Source of the DNA: Heterodera schachtii
Taxonomy: Eukaryota > Nematoda > Chromadorea > Rhabditida > Heteroderidae
Reading direction: 5' to 3'
NCBI GenBank assembly: GCA_023374025.1
Contig: SIJG01000153.1
Location: 62,001-126,000, forward strand
Length of the DNA: 64,000 bases
Under the pieces are notes generated by a model, which ran no database searches, had not been told where the DNA came from, and saw nothing but the letters and a program-made list of their open reading frames with translations. Below are positions 23,581 through 35,834 of this stretch, piece after piece; position 1 is the first letter of the stretch; every line of letters begins with the position of its first letter. The position numbers were made by a program, and so were the translations under genes.

Positions 23581-24121
23581 TAGGGATTCTTTTTTTAGGC
23601 ACAAAAAATCGCGAAATAGGCACCTAAAAAGGCAGAAAAAAAAATCGCAAATAGGCATCAAAGCCACTAAAATAGGAATTAAAGCTTTTTAGGTAGCAAA
23701 ACACGTAAAATTAATAAAAAACTTATTTTGCCCATATTTCAATTGTTTAAAAAAAAGTTGTTTTCGATAAAAATTATTTTTTAAACCAAAAATTTTTATT
23801 AAGAAAAAATAATTGAATTTTGAGGATCAATTTCTTAGGGGGTGTATTTTCTAAAAAATTTTCAAGTCGATTCTTAGGGGTGTATTTTTCATTTTTATTG
23901 CATTTTTGTTATGGATTTTCCGAAAATTCTGAAAAAGCGCCAAAAATGGCGAAATAGGCACAAAAATAGGCATTTAGGCATTAAGCACAAAAAGTCAAAA
24001 ATAGGCATTATAAAAGTCATCGTAGACACCCCAAACCAAGAGGAAAATGCTTTTTTCGTGCTTATCTCTGCGTATCAAGTGCGCAGAAATTTTAGGCATT
24101 TGCCTAAAAAAAGAAGCCCTA
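23581..24121. mobile_element. 541-bp hAT MITE with exact 8-bp target duplication
   Basis: Ends TAGGGATTCTTTTTTTAGGC and GCCTAAAAAAAGAAGCCCTA are near-perfect inverses. The flanks are CTTATTAA at 23573-23580 and 24122-24129. A partial relative (TAGGGCTACTATTTTTAGGC) lies at 39778-40030. Confidence 0.85.
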
Positions 24122-24129
24122 CTTATTAA

Positions 24130-25240
24130 ACAATTGCACTCGCTGATTCAAACCCGACCATTTTGGGAGACAAAAACATGGATTTTTGTACACAAAAACA
24201 ATGAAAGTCCGCCCAAAAGCAAGCAAAACGGATTGCCAGAAAAATCGTTTTTTATATACGGCAACAAAGGAAAAATTTTTGCAAATTACAAGACTGGGAA
24301 TCGTTAAATGGCTAGTCTTGAATTTAAGGGGTAAAGCAAAAACACGTATAATGGTTCTAAATGACTTATAATTAATAGATATAATCATTTTTTGCTATAA
24401 AACTTGGTATTTCATGGTGAAAACCAATTTTAAAAAAAGGTTTAAAAATTTGGCAAAAAATTTTTATTTTTTTTCATTAAATATATAATATTTCAAATAT
24501 TCTTGTTGTAATAATGATGAACAGCTTGAAGTAGTTGTGAAAATGGGTCCAATTTTTCCTTTTTGAGCTCCCGGCGCCATTGAAAGTATTATTTTTTGAG
24601 TTTTAAAATTGGGGTACCCTCATTTCAACTTCGCAAAAGGGAGCACGGAGCAAGTAGTGGGGCGAGACGGAGGGCGGAGGAAAAAGTCTGACGAGCGCCA
24701 CAGGCGGACTTCTTCCGTAGCCCGTAGTCTCGCCTAAAGACGATGGATCGGTGTCGGTACAACACTGATCAGTGGCGGCGGGAGTGTCATTGCCAATCGG
24801 TCAAGGCGATGAGGAAAGAAGGAAAAAGGATGACTAAGCGACCAAAGATCGAACAAAGGACAAATCGTATTTAAAGAATGCTTGTTCCACATTCGAGATC
24901 ATTCAATTTTGCTATTGGGAATAAAGCAAAGAGCACTAGGATTGATCAATAAATTTATTTGTGTTAAATTATAATGAAAGGGTTCCCCTAGTCTTATTTG
25001 CTAGGGAAGGTCATCCTGATCACTCTGATCATAAAAAAAGAAGCGATATTCGTGGCTGGTAATTTCGACACTGAAATCCTTCAAAAACTTACTATTTTTT
25101 GCATTTAACATATAATAAAAAAAATAAAAAAAATTTTTAGGTTAAAAAATATTTAAAAAAAATAAAATTAGTCGTCCCAACTTTGTTTATAAATTTTGTC
25201 CCAATATTTGTTTAATTTCATTTTATTTTCATTAAATATT
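24130..25240. other. Spacer without a confident gene
   Basis: Contains a GC-richer stretch (24560-24900) with a hairpin GGGCGAGAC/GTCTCGCC and a 43-codon basic frame starting at 24743 (MDRCRYNTDQWRRECHCQ...). I could not assign the frame to a family. The rest is AT-rich. Confidence 0.3.
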
Positions 25241-25290
25241 CTTGTTCTTGTCAAGAGTTTTCATCATTCTTGATTTTTTGTTTGTTTGTT

Positions 25291-25545
25291 ATGTCTTCGA
25301 ATTCCTCCGTGAGTTCGTCCCGCCCGCGTTTTGGCGGCCGCGCCAATGCCAATCAGTCCGACCGTCCGCAAAGCAACCACAACACCAGAAGCCAGCGCAT
25401 CAAACCGCCGCTTCGAACGTCGAACCGTTCGAGGCGCCAGCATGTGGACACTTGCGTCGGAAATTCACGGGCACAGCTGGGCACACGCGAACTTCACGGG
25501 ATGGACGTGTACCGAAGGATGCCAAATAGTTCTGAACTATTTTGA
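25291..25545 (+). CDS. Small Arg/Ser-rich basic protein, copy with altered C-terminus
   Basis: 84 codons from ATG 25291: SSSRPRFGGRANANQSDRPQ, further Arg-rich sequence, then AQLGTRELHGMDVYR. It is clearly a paralogue of the frame at 46690-46974, including 5' flanking sequence (CGTGGCTGGTAATTTCGACA). After MDVYR it runs into the 13.4-kb-type repeat and ends MPNSSELF, so the acidic tail of the relative is lost. The left segmental copy begins inside this frame. It may be expressed as a chimera or be a pseudogene. Confidence 0.45.
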   Translation: MSSNSSVSSSRPRFGGRANANQSDRPQSNHNTRSQRIKPPLRTSNRSRRQHVDTCVGNSRAQLGTRELHGMDVYRRMPNSSELF

Positions 25546-27130
25546 ACAAATTTCTTGTTTAAAACATTTCATCAAAGTTTCACCCAAAACATATAAATTT
25601 CTTGGCGGCGCCCTGTTAAAAATGAAATGAATAAAAAACTTTTTTTTGGTAAAGCCTACACATTTTAATGGTAATTGAAGGATTTAAATTATTTTATTAA
25701 ATTTTTTGCGAATAAATTTAGTCTAAATATCATTATTTATCAACAGAAATACACAATGTGAAAATTTCATATAACCATTTTGATCAATTTGTAAAAAGGC
25801 TTCAGATTTGATCAACTTTCTCGCATTTTTATCAATATAACGCAAACAGTGGAGAGCAAAAACTGTAATAAATTATTTGAGCTCTTCGTGAGTCATGCTG
25901 TAGGGTTTTACGAGGTCGTACTTCGAATTTTACTGATGAATTTATCCTTGGATTATTTATTTAGCAAAACATTAAGTCATTAACAGAGGCAAGATTTTTA
26001 GCGTTATTATTCTTGCCTAGTATTTTGATAAAACTCGGGCCCAGATTTACGGGATTGACCGGCATAAATTTATTGGATAAAAAGAATCTACGGGTCTTTG
26101 TGCATGATTCTTTCCTGTCTGGGCTCTAATTACTAATCACATGTTTTCGTTTATTAGCACAACTTCAAGTCCCTTTAATTAGTCGGCACATTCCTTTACC
26201 AGGTCAGTGTTATTATATTTGTCGGCTATAATTAAGAAATCAATTAATTTAAAATCCCAATCATAAATTTTCACCAGCTTTTAAAAAATCGAAACAAATT
26301 ATTGGCATTTAACCCATTCAATTGTTTGGTGTTAATAAATGTTAGCATCGCTTTGAATGAACGTTTCAATTTCAATGTCAGGGACCAAGATTTTTGTAGT
26401 TTGTCCCCCCCCCCCCCGCCCTTTTTGGAAAACAAATTTCAAAATTTTATGCCAAAAACAATTTTCAGGGGTTTTTGGGATCGCTGATCACAAATAAGGC
26501 ATCTATTTCGGCCAATTCCGGACCCCCGGACCCGAATTCGAACAAAATGTCGAAAATTCATATTTTCGATTTAAATCGCTTTTGAACCAAAAATGGGAAA
26601 TTCAAAATTTGGGGTTTTCGACTTTTTGTTTGAAATCGGGTCCGGGGTTCGAATTCACGGTACCAATTCACGGTTATTCCGTGAAAATTTACACTGGATA
26701 AAGGCGGCGCCTATCGGCATCGCCCGCCCCCTCCCCTATTTCTGAAACTTTTTTGAATAAAGTTAACTACGAACATTGTGCGAAAAATAAATAAAAAGCA
26801 AAGTTTCAAGGATTACCCCATTTAAATAAAAACTCATTATTTTCTTTTAAAAACTCGATCGAAATAAAGTTATTTTGGGCAAAAGTAGTCCGAGCCAATC
26901 CAACTGAAAAAATTTACTCAAAGTAAAAAAAATCGGAAAGAAAATAAATTTGAATGCAAGTTAATTAAAAAGAAGAAGCCCACAGACATAAAAAAGAGAA
27001 AAAAACAATTATTTCCAACTACAAAAATAGGATTATATTTCGATAAATAAATATTTGTGCCTCCAGCAGTAGAACTCTTTCTGCTGATTTCCTTCCTTTC
27101 TATTTGAACGCTTTTAAATTTTCTCATACG

Positions 27131-30100
27131 CTAATTACACGTTAAATCAATGGCCAAGGTGATTTTGTCCTCGGCTTTGTTGTATAAGCCTTTGTTCGGT
27201 TCCATCAGTTCCTTAATTTACTATTTTAAAATAAAGGCACATTATTTTAATTAAATTGCCACTCACCGCAAAAGAAATGAAATAACAAAACCCAAAGACA
27301 TTGTTTCTTTGTTAAAAACATCTGTTTTAGTGCATTCTTTCTTAAAATCCTCAACATCGTTCTTTTGAGAAACAATTCGAAATGTATCCGAACATTCGCG
27401 GCTCCAATTTCCATCTTAAAGCAAATTAAATACTAATTAAATTTATATTTTAGCGTATTTCCTAAAATATCACCCCCTCGCTCAAATTAATCGAGTCAAA
27501 AATTTTTACTATAGTATTTTTATCATTTAACTAAGCCAATGTAAATAAAAGCCGAAAATTTTTGAAAAATGAAAATTGAACGATGACCTTGAAAAACTTT
27601 GGGTAAAAAAACCATTTCAAATTGTAACAATATAAAAACTAATAGTCATTCAAATGGATGTTTTATAGTAGGTTATAGATAAAAAATTTTAATTGGCATT
27701 ATCATTTAATAAGCACCTTCTTCAGAATCGTCGCACAAAAGAGAAAAGCCCAACCATTTCTCAGTGCTTTGATTTTTTGTTTGAATATTTGCCCATATTT
27801 TCCATGGCATTCCTTTTATGTGAAAGGCTTCGCTTTTACGTTCACTCCATTCGATTTCTCGCGCAAATTCCGATAATTTTTCAATTTCTATCGAAATTTT
27901 GCCGTTGGATTTATTCGGATCGGAAATAAATTTCTCTGTTTTTGGTTCGTCCACAATGACATCAATGGCTAATTTCACTTTGTCCTCTTCTTTGTTGTAA
28001 AATCCTTTGTTCGGGTCCATCAGTTCCTTAATTTTATTTATTGGAGATGCTTCATTTTCGCAAGAAATTTGTTTGTTTGTTTTTTATACAAACAATTAAT
28101 TATTTTTAAAACATGCTAATTAACCCTTTTTCCGTTTATTACTGTTAATTTTTAAAGAAATCGAAGGCGTTCAAATAAGAAACACTTTTAATGAGCAAAA
28201 TAAATTAATTTGAATCGCCACAACTCACCGCAAAACTAATAAAATAATTAAATCCATAGCAGCTTGGATTTTTATTAAAAATGCGATCCCAAGTTCTTCC
28301 AATTAAATCCTCCGTGCCTTTCTTTTGAGAAACAATTCGAAATGTTTCCGAACTTTTACAAGGTTCTGCACAATTAAAATAATATTCAATAAATTATCAT
28401 TAGGTTTTAAAGCCGGTACTTATTAAGTTGAACGGGTACTTTTCACATACATTTTTTCAGTATCCATTTATTCGGTGCCATGTGATTTTGGCAGTGGTTA
28501 ATTGTTTTCGACAGTAAATTTTAAAAAACTTATCTACATGAATATGAAAATATATAAAAAAGAGAAAAGATAAACAAATTGTATTTGAAATTCATTAATT
28601 TAAGAACTGAAAATTCTGTATTGGAGAATTTTATTAATTATATTTTTAATATAAATTTTATTTTTTTGTATTACAAAAAATGTGAATAATGGCTATAAAC
28701 TTCGAATTGGTCTAAATTTCCTTTTATCTCAGTGTTTATAACACTTTTTTATTGGAGCAAATCAGAAGATGGTTGGAAGTACGGGCGATGCCAAGTGCTA
28801 CCACCGTATTGCCCAGAAAGGGCCACCCTATTTTCGGTCGTGCTGACGCGTTTTATAAATTCCACCCATTTTATAAATCCACCAAAATGAGTTTTACAAC
28901 ACTTTTTTCTGGGCTTTTCAGGGTCGCTGATCCCGATTTTGGTATCCGCTTTAACGTATTGGTATCGCTGAAGCCAAATTCAAACAAAAGTCTAAAATTT
29001 CAAATTTCAATTTTTGTCTAAAATTATCAACATAATCGCTTATTATAATTTTGGTGATTTTCAATTTATTTTCTATGCATAGTTTTACACACCAAAGCCG
29101 AAATTTTAAAATGTTCGACTTTAAACTTTGTTCGAATTCGGGTCTATAGCGTGTCGAAATTGTGATCAGCTACCCTGAAAATCCCAGACAAACAAAGCAA
29201 GAATTTATGATAAATGGATACATATTAAAAAATGTATATGAAAATTATCCGTCAAACTTAATAATCATCTAAAGCATTTATTATGAAAAGTGGACAAAAA
29301 TTTCCATATTTTTGTTTTTTTTTCATATTTTTCTACTAATTATAATTTCTTTCATAAATAAATACGACAGATAATAAAATTAAAAAGTCTCTAGAAAAAA
29401 AGAATTGAGTAAATGTAATTCAGCTTTAAAGAGTAACTTAACAATTTTTTAATGAAATTAATTTTTTTTTTCTACTGAAAGATTTACGAGAGTAACTTTT
29501 TTCTCACCTTTTTCAGGGCCATCGTAGCAAATCTGAAAGCGTAACCATTTCTCATTGTTTTCGTTTTTCTTGTTAATTCTTGCATATATTTTCCATGAAA
29601 ATCCCCCAATATCCACGGCTTCGCTTAATCTGTAACTTTCAACCTCCTCCAGCGCAAATTCGGAAACTTTTTCAATTTCCATCTCAATTGTATCTTCGTA
29701 TTTGTACCGTCGGTGCGTGGGAAATTTCGATGGGAAAAGCCCAGGGGCATCACTTAACTTTCGATCGAAATAGTGCTGAAACACGCCGAACCTTTCTTCC
29801 GTTGTTAAAACATCAGTTGAAACTGAATATTGATTGAAATGGATAATTAATTAGCCAATTAATGCATTATAAAATGAATCATTAATTGAGTTCTGTTCCA
29901 GACCCAGAAAATTAGGTCCAGGCCTAACATGGAAACCAGTTCACTTCCAACCTTTTTTCAAAACTAATTCTGTATCCATTAGAATGTTATTTATTACCAA
30001 CGCCTTTTGTAAAATCCTCTTTTGGGATTAGTGGAAAACGAATGTTGAACAATGCCGGGCCAAGCATTTCGCGTCGATTTTCTGCGGAACATTCAATGCC

Positions 30101-31569
30101 ATTTTGAAGCACTGTTCGTCGGCCCAACGGAGTGCCTAAATAAAAAATAAAAACAAATGTAATTAAAATATTTATTTACCGCATTCCAAATTTCGATTTC
30201 ACTCATTCTCAGCTGATCTCTTTCGAGAATTTCACACAAAGAATCTTGAGCAATTTGTAAAAAGGCTTCTGATTTGGCCAACGCATTGATATTTTGACTA
30301 ATGTAGTGCAAACAGCGGAGAGCAAGGTCCCAAAATAAAATATGTAATAATTACTTGAACTCGTCGGGAATCATACTGTAACGTTTTACCAAAATTTTTG
30401 GTCGCGAGATTATCCCCAGATTAGTTTATTTAGGCTAATTTTGTCATAATTAGGTGAAAGAATTTTAGCTTTTTAATATGCCTAGTATTTTGACAAAAAC
30501 TCGGGTCTGTTTCAGGTTAAAATTTTGTTTTAAAAGAGGTCTTAGGGTTTCTGTGCTTTATCCTTTGTTTTCCTGGCTCTTATTAATAATCGCATTTTTC
30601 GCTTTTTTCAGCATAACTTCAGTGGCAGTGCCATTAATTTACGTGTCTTTTCTCACCTCCACATTCAGAAAGCGAGCTTCTTGAAATGCCGCAAAAACAT
30701 TGGGCAATTTTCCTATGGGAAATTCGGCACATTTCTTTACCAGGCCAATGATATTATATTTGTTGGCTATGAAAAGTAATAATGAATTGAATAATTAAAT
30801 AAAATATAAATTAACAACCCGCTTCTAAAATTTCGAACAAATTGTTGGCATTCAATCCGTTAAAATGTTTCGTGTAAATAAATGTTAGCATCGCTTTGAA
30901 CGTCCCAATTTCAATGTCGGGCACCAAAATTGGGTTTTGCTTATTTTTCTTAGTGGCATGATCTTAAATTAAAAGTAGATTTCATAAAAATGGTGGTTTT
31001 GCAATGAAATAATATATACATTTTCCAATGCAATTCTTTGAATTTTCCTCGTCAAAAGTGAACATTGCTTCAAAAACATCGGAAGAACTGGAGATAATCG
31101 CTTTATGAGCTGGTACAATCTTAAAAAACGGCTTATATATTGTGTATTTAAAAGTTGCGAATTTTAATTATTTTTCCCATAAAATAAATAAAATGTTAGG
31201 CCTCGGTTTTTGGATTTTTGGTATTTCCAAAATTTCGCTCGGTTTTTTGTTTTTAATTTCTTTGGGTCGGTATTTTTCAGAAAAAGGACATAAAAACTGT
31301 TTTTTTTCTTTGACTCGCCTCCTTTTTGTCGTCCTTCCCAACCAAAAACTCAATGTCTGTATACTTTCTTTTCTTTAACACTTTCTCCATTTGGTCTGCT
31401 AATGAATTGTCAATTTGTCCATCGCTTGTGCCTTATATATTTTAAATGAGTCTATTAATTGGGTTACAGAATTACCTGCTTCATTTTTTGGAGGAAATGC
31501 ATTTACTATTTTCAAATATAAATTTGCAAAAACGGAAAATATAGCAAAGAAATAAAACGGATAATTCAT
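27131..31569 (-). pseudogene. Signal-peptide BTB-BACK-MATH gene, copy 3, broken
   Basis: Minus-strand exons: 31569-31476 (signal peptide MNYPFYFFAIFSVFANLYLK then IVNAFPPK), 31431-31319 (GTSDGQIDNSLADQMEKV, ends AAGGAG|GCGAGT), 31119 to about 31020 and about 30946-30819 (BTB; this junction is unclear), 30766-30657, 30329-30180 and 30135-29998 (BACK), 29822-29508, 28365-28229, 28026-27717, 27414-27267 and 27211-27131 (two MATH domains, ending ITLAIDLTCN). MATH hallmarks are TFRIVSQK, KWLGFSLLCD and ELMDPNKGFYNKEEDKVKLA. The signal exon joins the BTB exon in phase 1 across a 44-bp intron. Lesions: GG in place of AG at the BACK acceptor, one missing base in exon 30135-29998, and one missing T in exon 27414-27267. 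Most of the sequence is still protein-like, so decay is recent. Confidence 0.8.
28908..29185. repeat. Foldback repeat with CTGGG...TCGCTGATC arms
   Basis: CTGGGCTTTTCAGGGTCGCT on the left is inverted as GATCAGCTACCCTGAAAATC with CCCAG on the right. Related GGTTTT(C/T)GGG(A/G)TCGCTGATC arms occur at about 16812, 26468 and inside the Merlin-type MITE at 53890. It lies in an intron of BTB copy 3. Confidence 0.5.
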
Positions 31570-31859
31570 TTTGTCAACTGAAATTTGAAATTAGAATATA
31601 TTAAACAATTGTAGGTAAATTAGTCTCTTTCGAGCTTTGGATGATATTTTTGATTTCATTATTTTAGTTTTGCGTTGAGTGAAAAATTCAAACAGATTTA
31701 TTTTGCTTAATAAAAAGCCTATAAATGAAAAAAAGAAGATAAATTCATAAAATTAACGAATGATGGGCCAAAGAAAAGGCTTGTACAAAAAGACGAAGTT
31801 GACTATTGATTGAACATTTGCATAGCAAAATTTCATTTTCTTGATGAGGTCACAAAAAT

Positions 31860-32800
31860 TTAAAATTAAAACCAATTTTTTACCAATAATTTTGATGTAC
31901 AATTTGAGCATTTTTTGAGAAAAATGCAGTTTTTATCATTTTTCATACAGTTTGAGCGATTATTGTCACATAAAAATCACTGTTCAACTTAAAAATCAGT
32001 TACATGTTTATGTAATCATTAGAAGTTACATTTGGAAACCCGCCGAAAATTTAAAATGTTTGGCTAATTTGAGGCGTGTCTTTGTGATCAAAACGAATCC
32101 CGCCGTGGCACCGTCAGAGAAGCGATTGGTATTTGTTTTTTTAAAATCATTTTAGAGGCATATTTATGAGATCAAAGCGAATGCCATCGATATAATCGTT
32201 AGACAAGCCATTGGCAATTGGCACTTATGAACTTGAATAAATAATTTTTTTTTAATCAAGGCCCCTGTTGGCGCCAGTGTTTAAGCGGCACCGACGCTTT
32301 CACAGGGCCCTTGGGGCCCTGGTTTAATAAATAGGCAAAATAAGGTTTAATGTCCTAGAAAATTGGTGAACATATTAAAATAAGAATAAATTTAAGGTAT
32401 TTCAGCATTTAAAAAGGATATTCAAATAAAAATTTATATTGGTTTTTCTAATTTTAATTAATACATTATTTTTCGGGCCATGCCGTTTTTGCGTGACCAT
32501 TTTCTCGTGGCCATTTTTCGCGTGGCCGTTTTCGCGCAAGGTAAGTTTTCGCGTGAGTGCCTATTTAGGACTGAAATTGATCGGATATGCCGAATATCCA
32601 TTTCTACATATTTCTAATCCCGAATCAGAACTCGAACAATTTTCTTAACTTTTTTTTGTTTTTTTTTATTTCTTTCGGCTGATACCTTCTCTAATCATTT
32701 GTACATTTGATCAGGTGTGCGTCGAACGGAAAAAAATGTTATAAAAATACATATTAACAAAAAAAAATTATAAGTTTTGGAAAATATATACTGTTGATAC
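31860..32800. other. Spacer
   Basis: AT-rich, with a short GC tandem (32480-32550, CGTGGCC and TTTTCGCG motifs) and a GGCGCC-containing hairpin near 32265-32325. No gene was recognised. Confidence 0.3.
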
Positions 32801-33213
32801 TTAAACTTTTTCTCTATTCTCAATTCTTGGCTCATTTCTATTTATTTTGGGTTGAATGGCCTGGTTTCCTAATTCAACAGACAAAATGTTAGATCCGTCG
32901 TCTCCTTCGTTAACCAAAATAATTTCATTCTCATCGATCAATTTCTCGTGTATCTCTAACCACTGAGTTATGTGGCGACCATTATTGTTCATATTGTCAA
33001 AGGTCTTATTCTTTGGCTTTTTGTACGGCTTGAATATTATCCATATAATTTCGCCATTCTTCGATTCTTTCCTCAATAAAATTCACTAGGTTTAAGTTTT
33101 ACAAGTGATTTTCTTAATAATTCAATTTCTTCCGGTGTTCTCTCTTGTGCTTCAACCACCGGTTTTATTTGAGTCAATCTTCGGATTAAACTCATACGTA
33201 TTGGTTTGGACAT
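32801..33213 (-). pseudogene. Unrecognised gene remnant with two one-base insertions
   Basis: From ATG 33213 the minus strand reads MSKPIRMSLIRRLTQIKPVV and ERTPEEIELLRKSLVKLKPS. It then continues in a second frame as IEERIEEWRNYMDNIQAVQK, and in a third as KTFDNMNNNGRHITQWLEIH and LIDENEIILVNEGDDG to a stop at 32801. Each change equals one extra T. The joined product would be about 135 residues, basic at the N-terminus and helical in the middle. I do not recognise the family. Confidence 0.45.
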
Positions 33214-33473
33214 TTTTTTGATTTGGTTGATTGGTCGTGGCACCAACTTGTTAATTCCCGTTATTAACCACAACAAATTTAGTGAATATTTTGTCGTTAG
33301 TAGCTGTTCGTAGGAGCTAATTTTCGATGATTAAATGGAATGGTGTTGGTGAAGTATAAAATAGTGAAGTACACTTGGTGAAAATGGTGACAAGAAGGGA
33401 TTAAGTACGATACAAAATGAGGGGGCGAGGGGCAAAATTATATGGAAAATTAGTCGTAAATAAGTGTGATTAA

Positions 33474-35031
33474 GTAAGAGCCTCGATCTCAAAATCTTGA
33501 AAATCCTCGTTTGCCACTAAAAGACCTAAAAATTCCTCAGTTAGCATGAAAAATTCTCATTTTTTAAAAGCGTAAAAAATATAAACAAAATTAATTAAAA
33601 GTCATATTTTTCGCTTGAAACAATCATGGCGCTTATCAGCGCCGCCGGACCTATTTTTCTTAAAAAATTGGCCAAAAAACGCAAAAATGATAAAAAAAAA
33701 TCTATAACAAATCTCATTTTTAAAACTTCCTTAAAAATTAAAAATTTGATTTCAACAGATTTTGTATAAAAATGATTTTGACCCCCCCCCCCTATGTCGA
33801 ATCCCTGTTTATTTTTAATAAAGTTCCAAAAGAAATGGTGAATTTTGAAACCTGAAGTAAATTAATAGTTGCATTAAAAATCGGCAGAACTTGAATTAAA
33901 AAATAGAGCACAATTTTGTATAAAATTATCTAAAGGAGGAAATTAATTAAAATTTATGTGCTCAAATTTTGACTGGTCAAAAGTTTATCTACACCCCAAA
34001 AAATCAATATTCTGTAGGCCAAAAATTCTGAAAAAATTCCTGCTATGCTAACTTTTGATGATGATCAAAAAAGTCTTTTACGCCATCTTGATCATATCAC
34101 TCCTTCAATGTGATCCAAAAACCCAAAAATGCCTTGAATCGGGAAAATTTTCGAAAAAAATCCCTAGGGGGTTGGGAAAAATTTTCTGAAAATTTTGAGT
34201 AGGCTTATGAGAAAGAGCACAAAATTCTCTACAAAATGCAAATGATCGCATGTCTCTACGACTTATGCCCGTTGAGGTATGGGCACTTCAATTTCGGTGT
34301 CTACAAAAAGTACTGTATTTCTTCAGAAAATAGTTCATTTTACAATAGAAATGAACATCATCAAAATTGAAGTGCCCATACCTCAGCGAGTATAATTCGT
34401 AGACCAACCATCCAAAAGACAATTTTGTAGAGAATTTAATGCTCTTTCTCATAGACCTACTCAAAATTTCTAGAAAATTTTTCCCAACCCCATAGGGATT
34501 TTTTTCGAAAATTTTCCCCATTTCAAGCCATTTTTGGGTTTTTGGATCACCATGAAGGAGTGATCTGATCAATATGGCGTAAAAGACTTTTTTGATCATC
34601 ATCAAAAGTTAGCATAGCAGGAATTTTTTCAGAATTTTTGGCCTACAGAATATTGATTTTTTGGGGTGTAGATAAAATTTTGACCAGTCAAAATTTGAGC
34701 ACAATTCGTTTACAAAGTATAGTGTTTATGCACAACATTCTTTTGAGTATTGATTTATACCATTTGAAAGCCCATAAAAAATGCTACAAAATACCACCAT
34801 ATATTTCGGATTTAATTGAAATTTACAGTTGAAATGAAGACAAAAACAAAATAAAATGGGGTGTAGATAAACATTTGACCATGACTGTACCTAATTTTTC
34901 AAAAAATCATGCGTTTTTGTCACTTTTTTTTCAAAGACCACAAAAATCCGCAAATCCTCATTTTCCAAAAAAATCCTCTTTGACCCTCTAAAAACCACAA
35001 AATAAGGAAAAATCCTCAGACATCGAAGCTC
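33474..35031. mobile_element. Composite palindromic element
   Basis: Outer ends AAGAGCCTCGATCT and AGACATCGAAGCTCT are inverted, with flanks GATTAAGT and GATTAAGC (7 of 8). Inside is a long palindrome with arms of about 340 bp (about 33960-34300 and 34345-34705) sharing CAAATTTTGACTGGTCAAAA and TTTATCTACACCCCAAAAAA. A further single end at 34856-34888, GGGGTGTAGATAAAC...CATGACTGTA, resembles Tc1/mariner termini. The palindrome core recurs in LSD1 intron 3. Confidence 0.55.
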
Positions 35032-35834
35032 TGGATTAAGCGTTGATTAAGCAAAAAATAGTACAAATTTTGGAAAAATTTTAATAAAAAAGAATCCTGT
35101 GGTGAGATAAGGCACAACAACAAAAAATGTTTACCTATTCTTGCCATATTTACGGATATTTGAGAAACTGTCACAGATGCAATTTGATTTGTGCAAAAAG
35201 ACAAAAAAAAATGTGTGAAAATAAATAAATTAATTGAGGTCAAAATCAAATGAGGTCGAAACACAAAATTACCAAATCACTTGGGATTTTGTTTATTCTA
35301 GCTTAGCCGGTCATTTTGGGTCTATTTTTAGGATTAGGGAAAAATCCTTAACAAAAATGCAATAAAAATGAAAAAACACCCACAAAGATAATGACCCGAA
35401 AATTTACAGAAAAACCTAAGAATCGGCCACAAAAATTCCAGAAAAAACATCCTTAAGAATAAAATTTTCAAAATGTACCCACCCCACCCCTAAGAAATGA
35501 AAAAATTTCTCAAAAATCATCTCCAATTTTTTTTTTTTGCCAATAGATTTTGATTTAAAAATTGTGTATCTCACTACTGATTTGGCTTAATTTTGAGATT
35601 AGGGAACGGATTTGTATGGCTTCCTTATTTTTTTGCACATTTATTTCGGCCTAAAAACACATGTAAATAGTATTTGATTTGATGCTTTAGGATGCCTTTT
35701 TATTTACAGATTTTTGTCCATATTTCCATATTTTACAATCCATATTAAGCATTTGCACAAAAAATCGTACACCCCTAAATATGGAAAATTTTTGGAAAAT
35801 TTTGAAAATCTGCCACTAAAATCGATAATTTGAA

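Larger units (their letters stand above)
25484..31850. repeat. Segmental duplication, right (probably parental) copy
   Basis: It pairs with 15721-22190 at high identity over exons, introns and flanks. It lacks the foldback insertion at 18117, the hAT MITE at 21588 and the expanded minisatellite. Its left boundary continues into a bona fide paralogous gene, so it retains the older arrangement. Confidence 0.75.
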
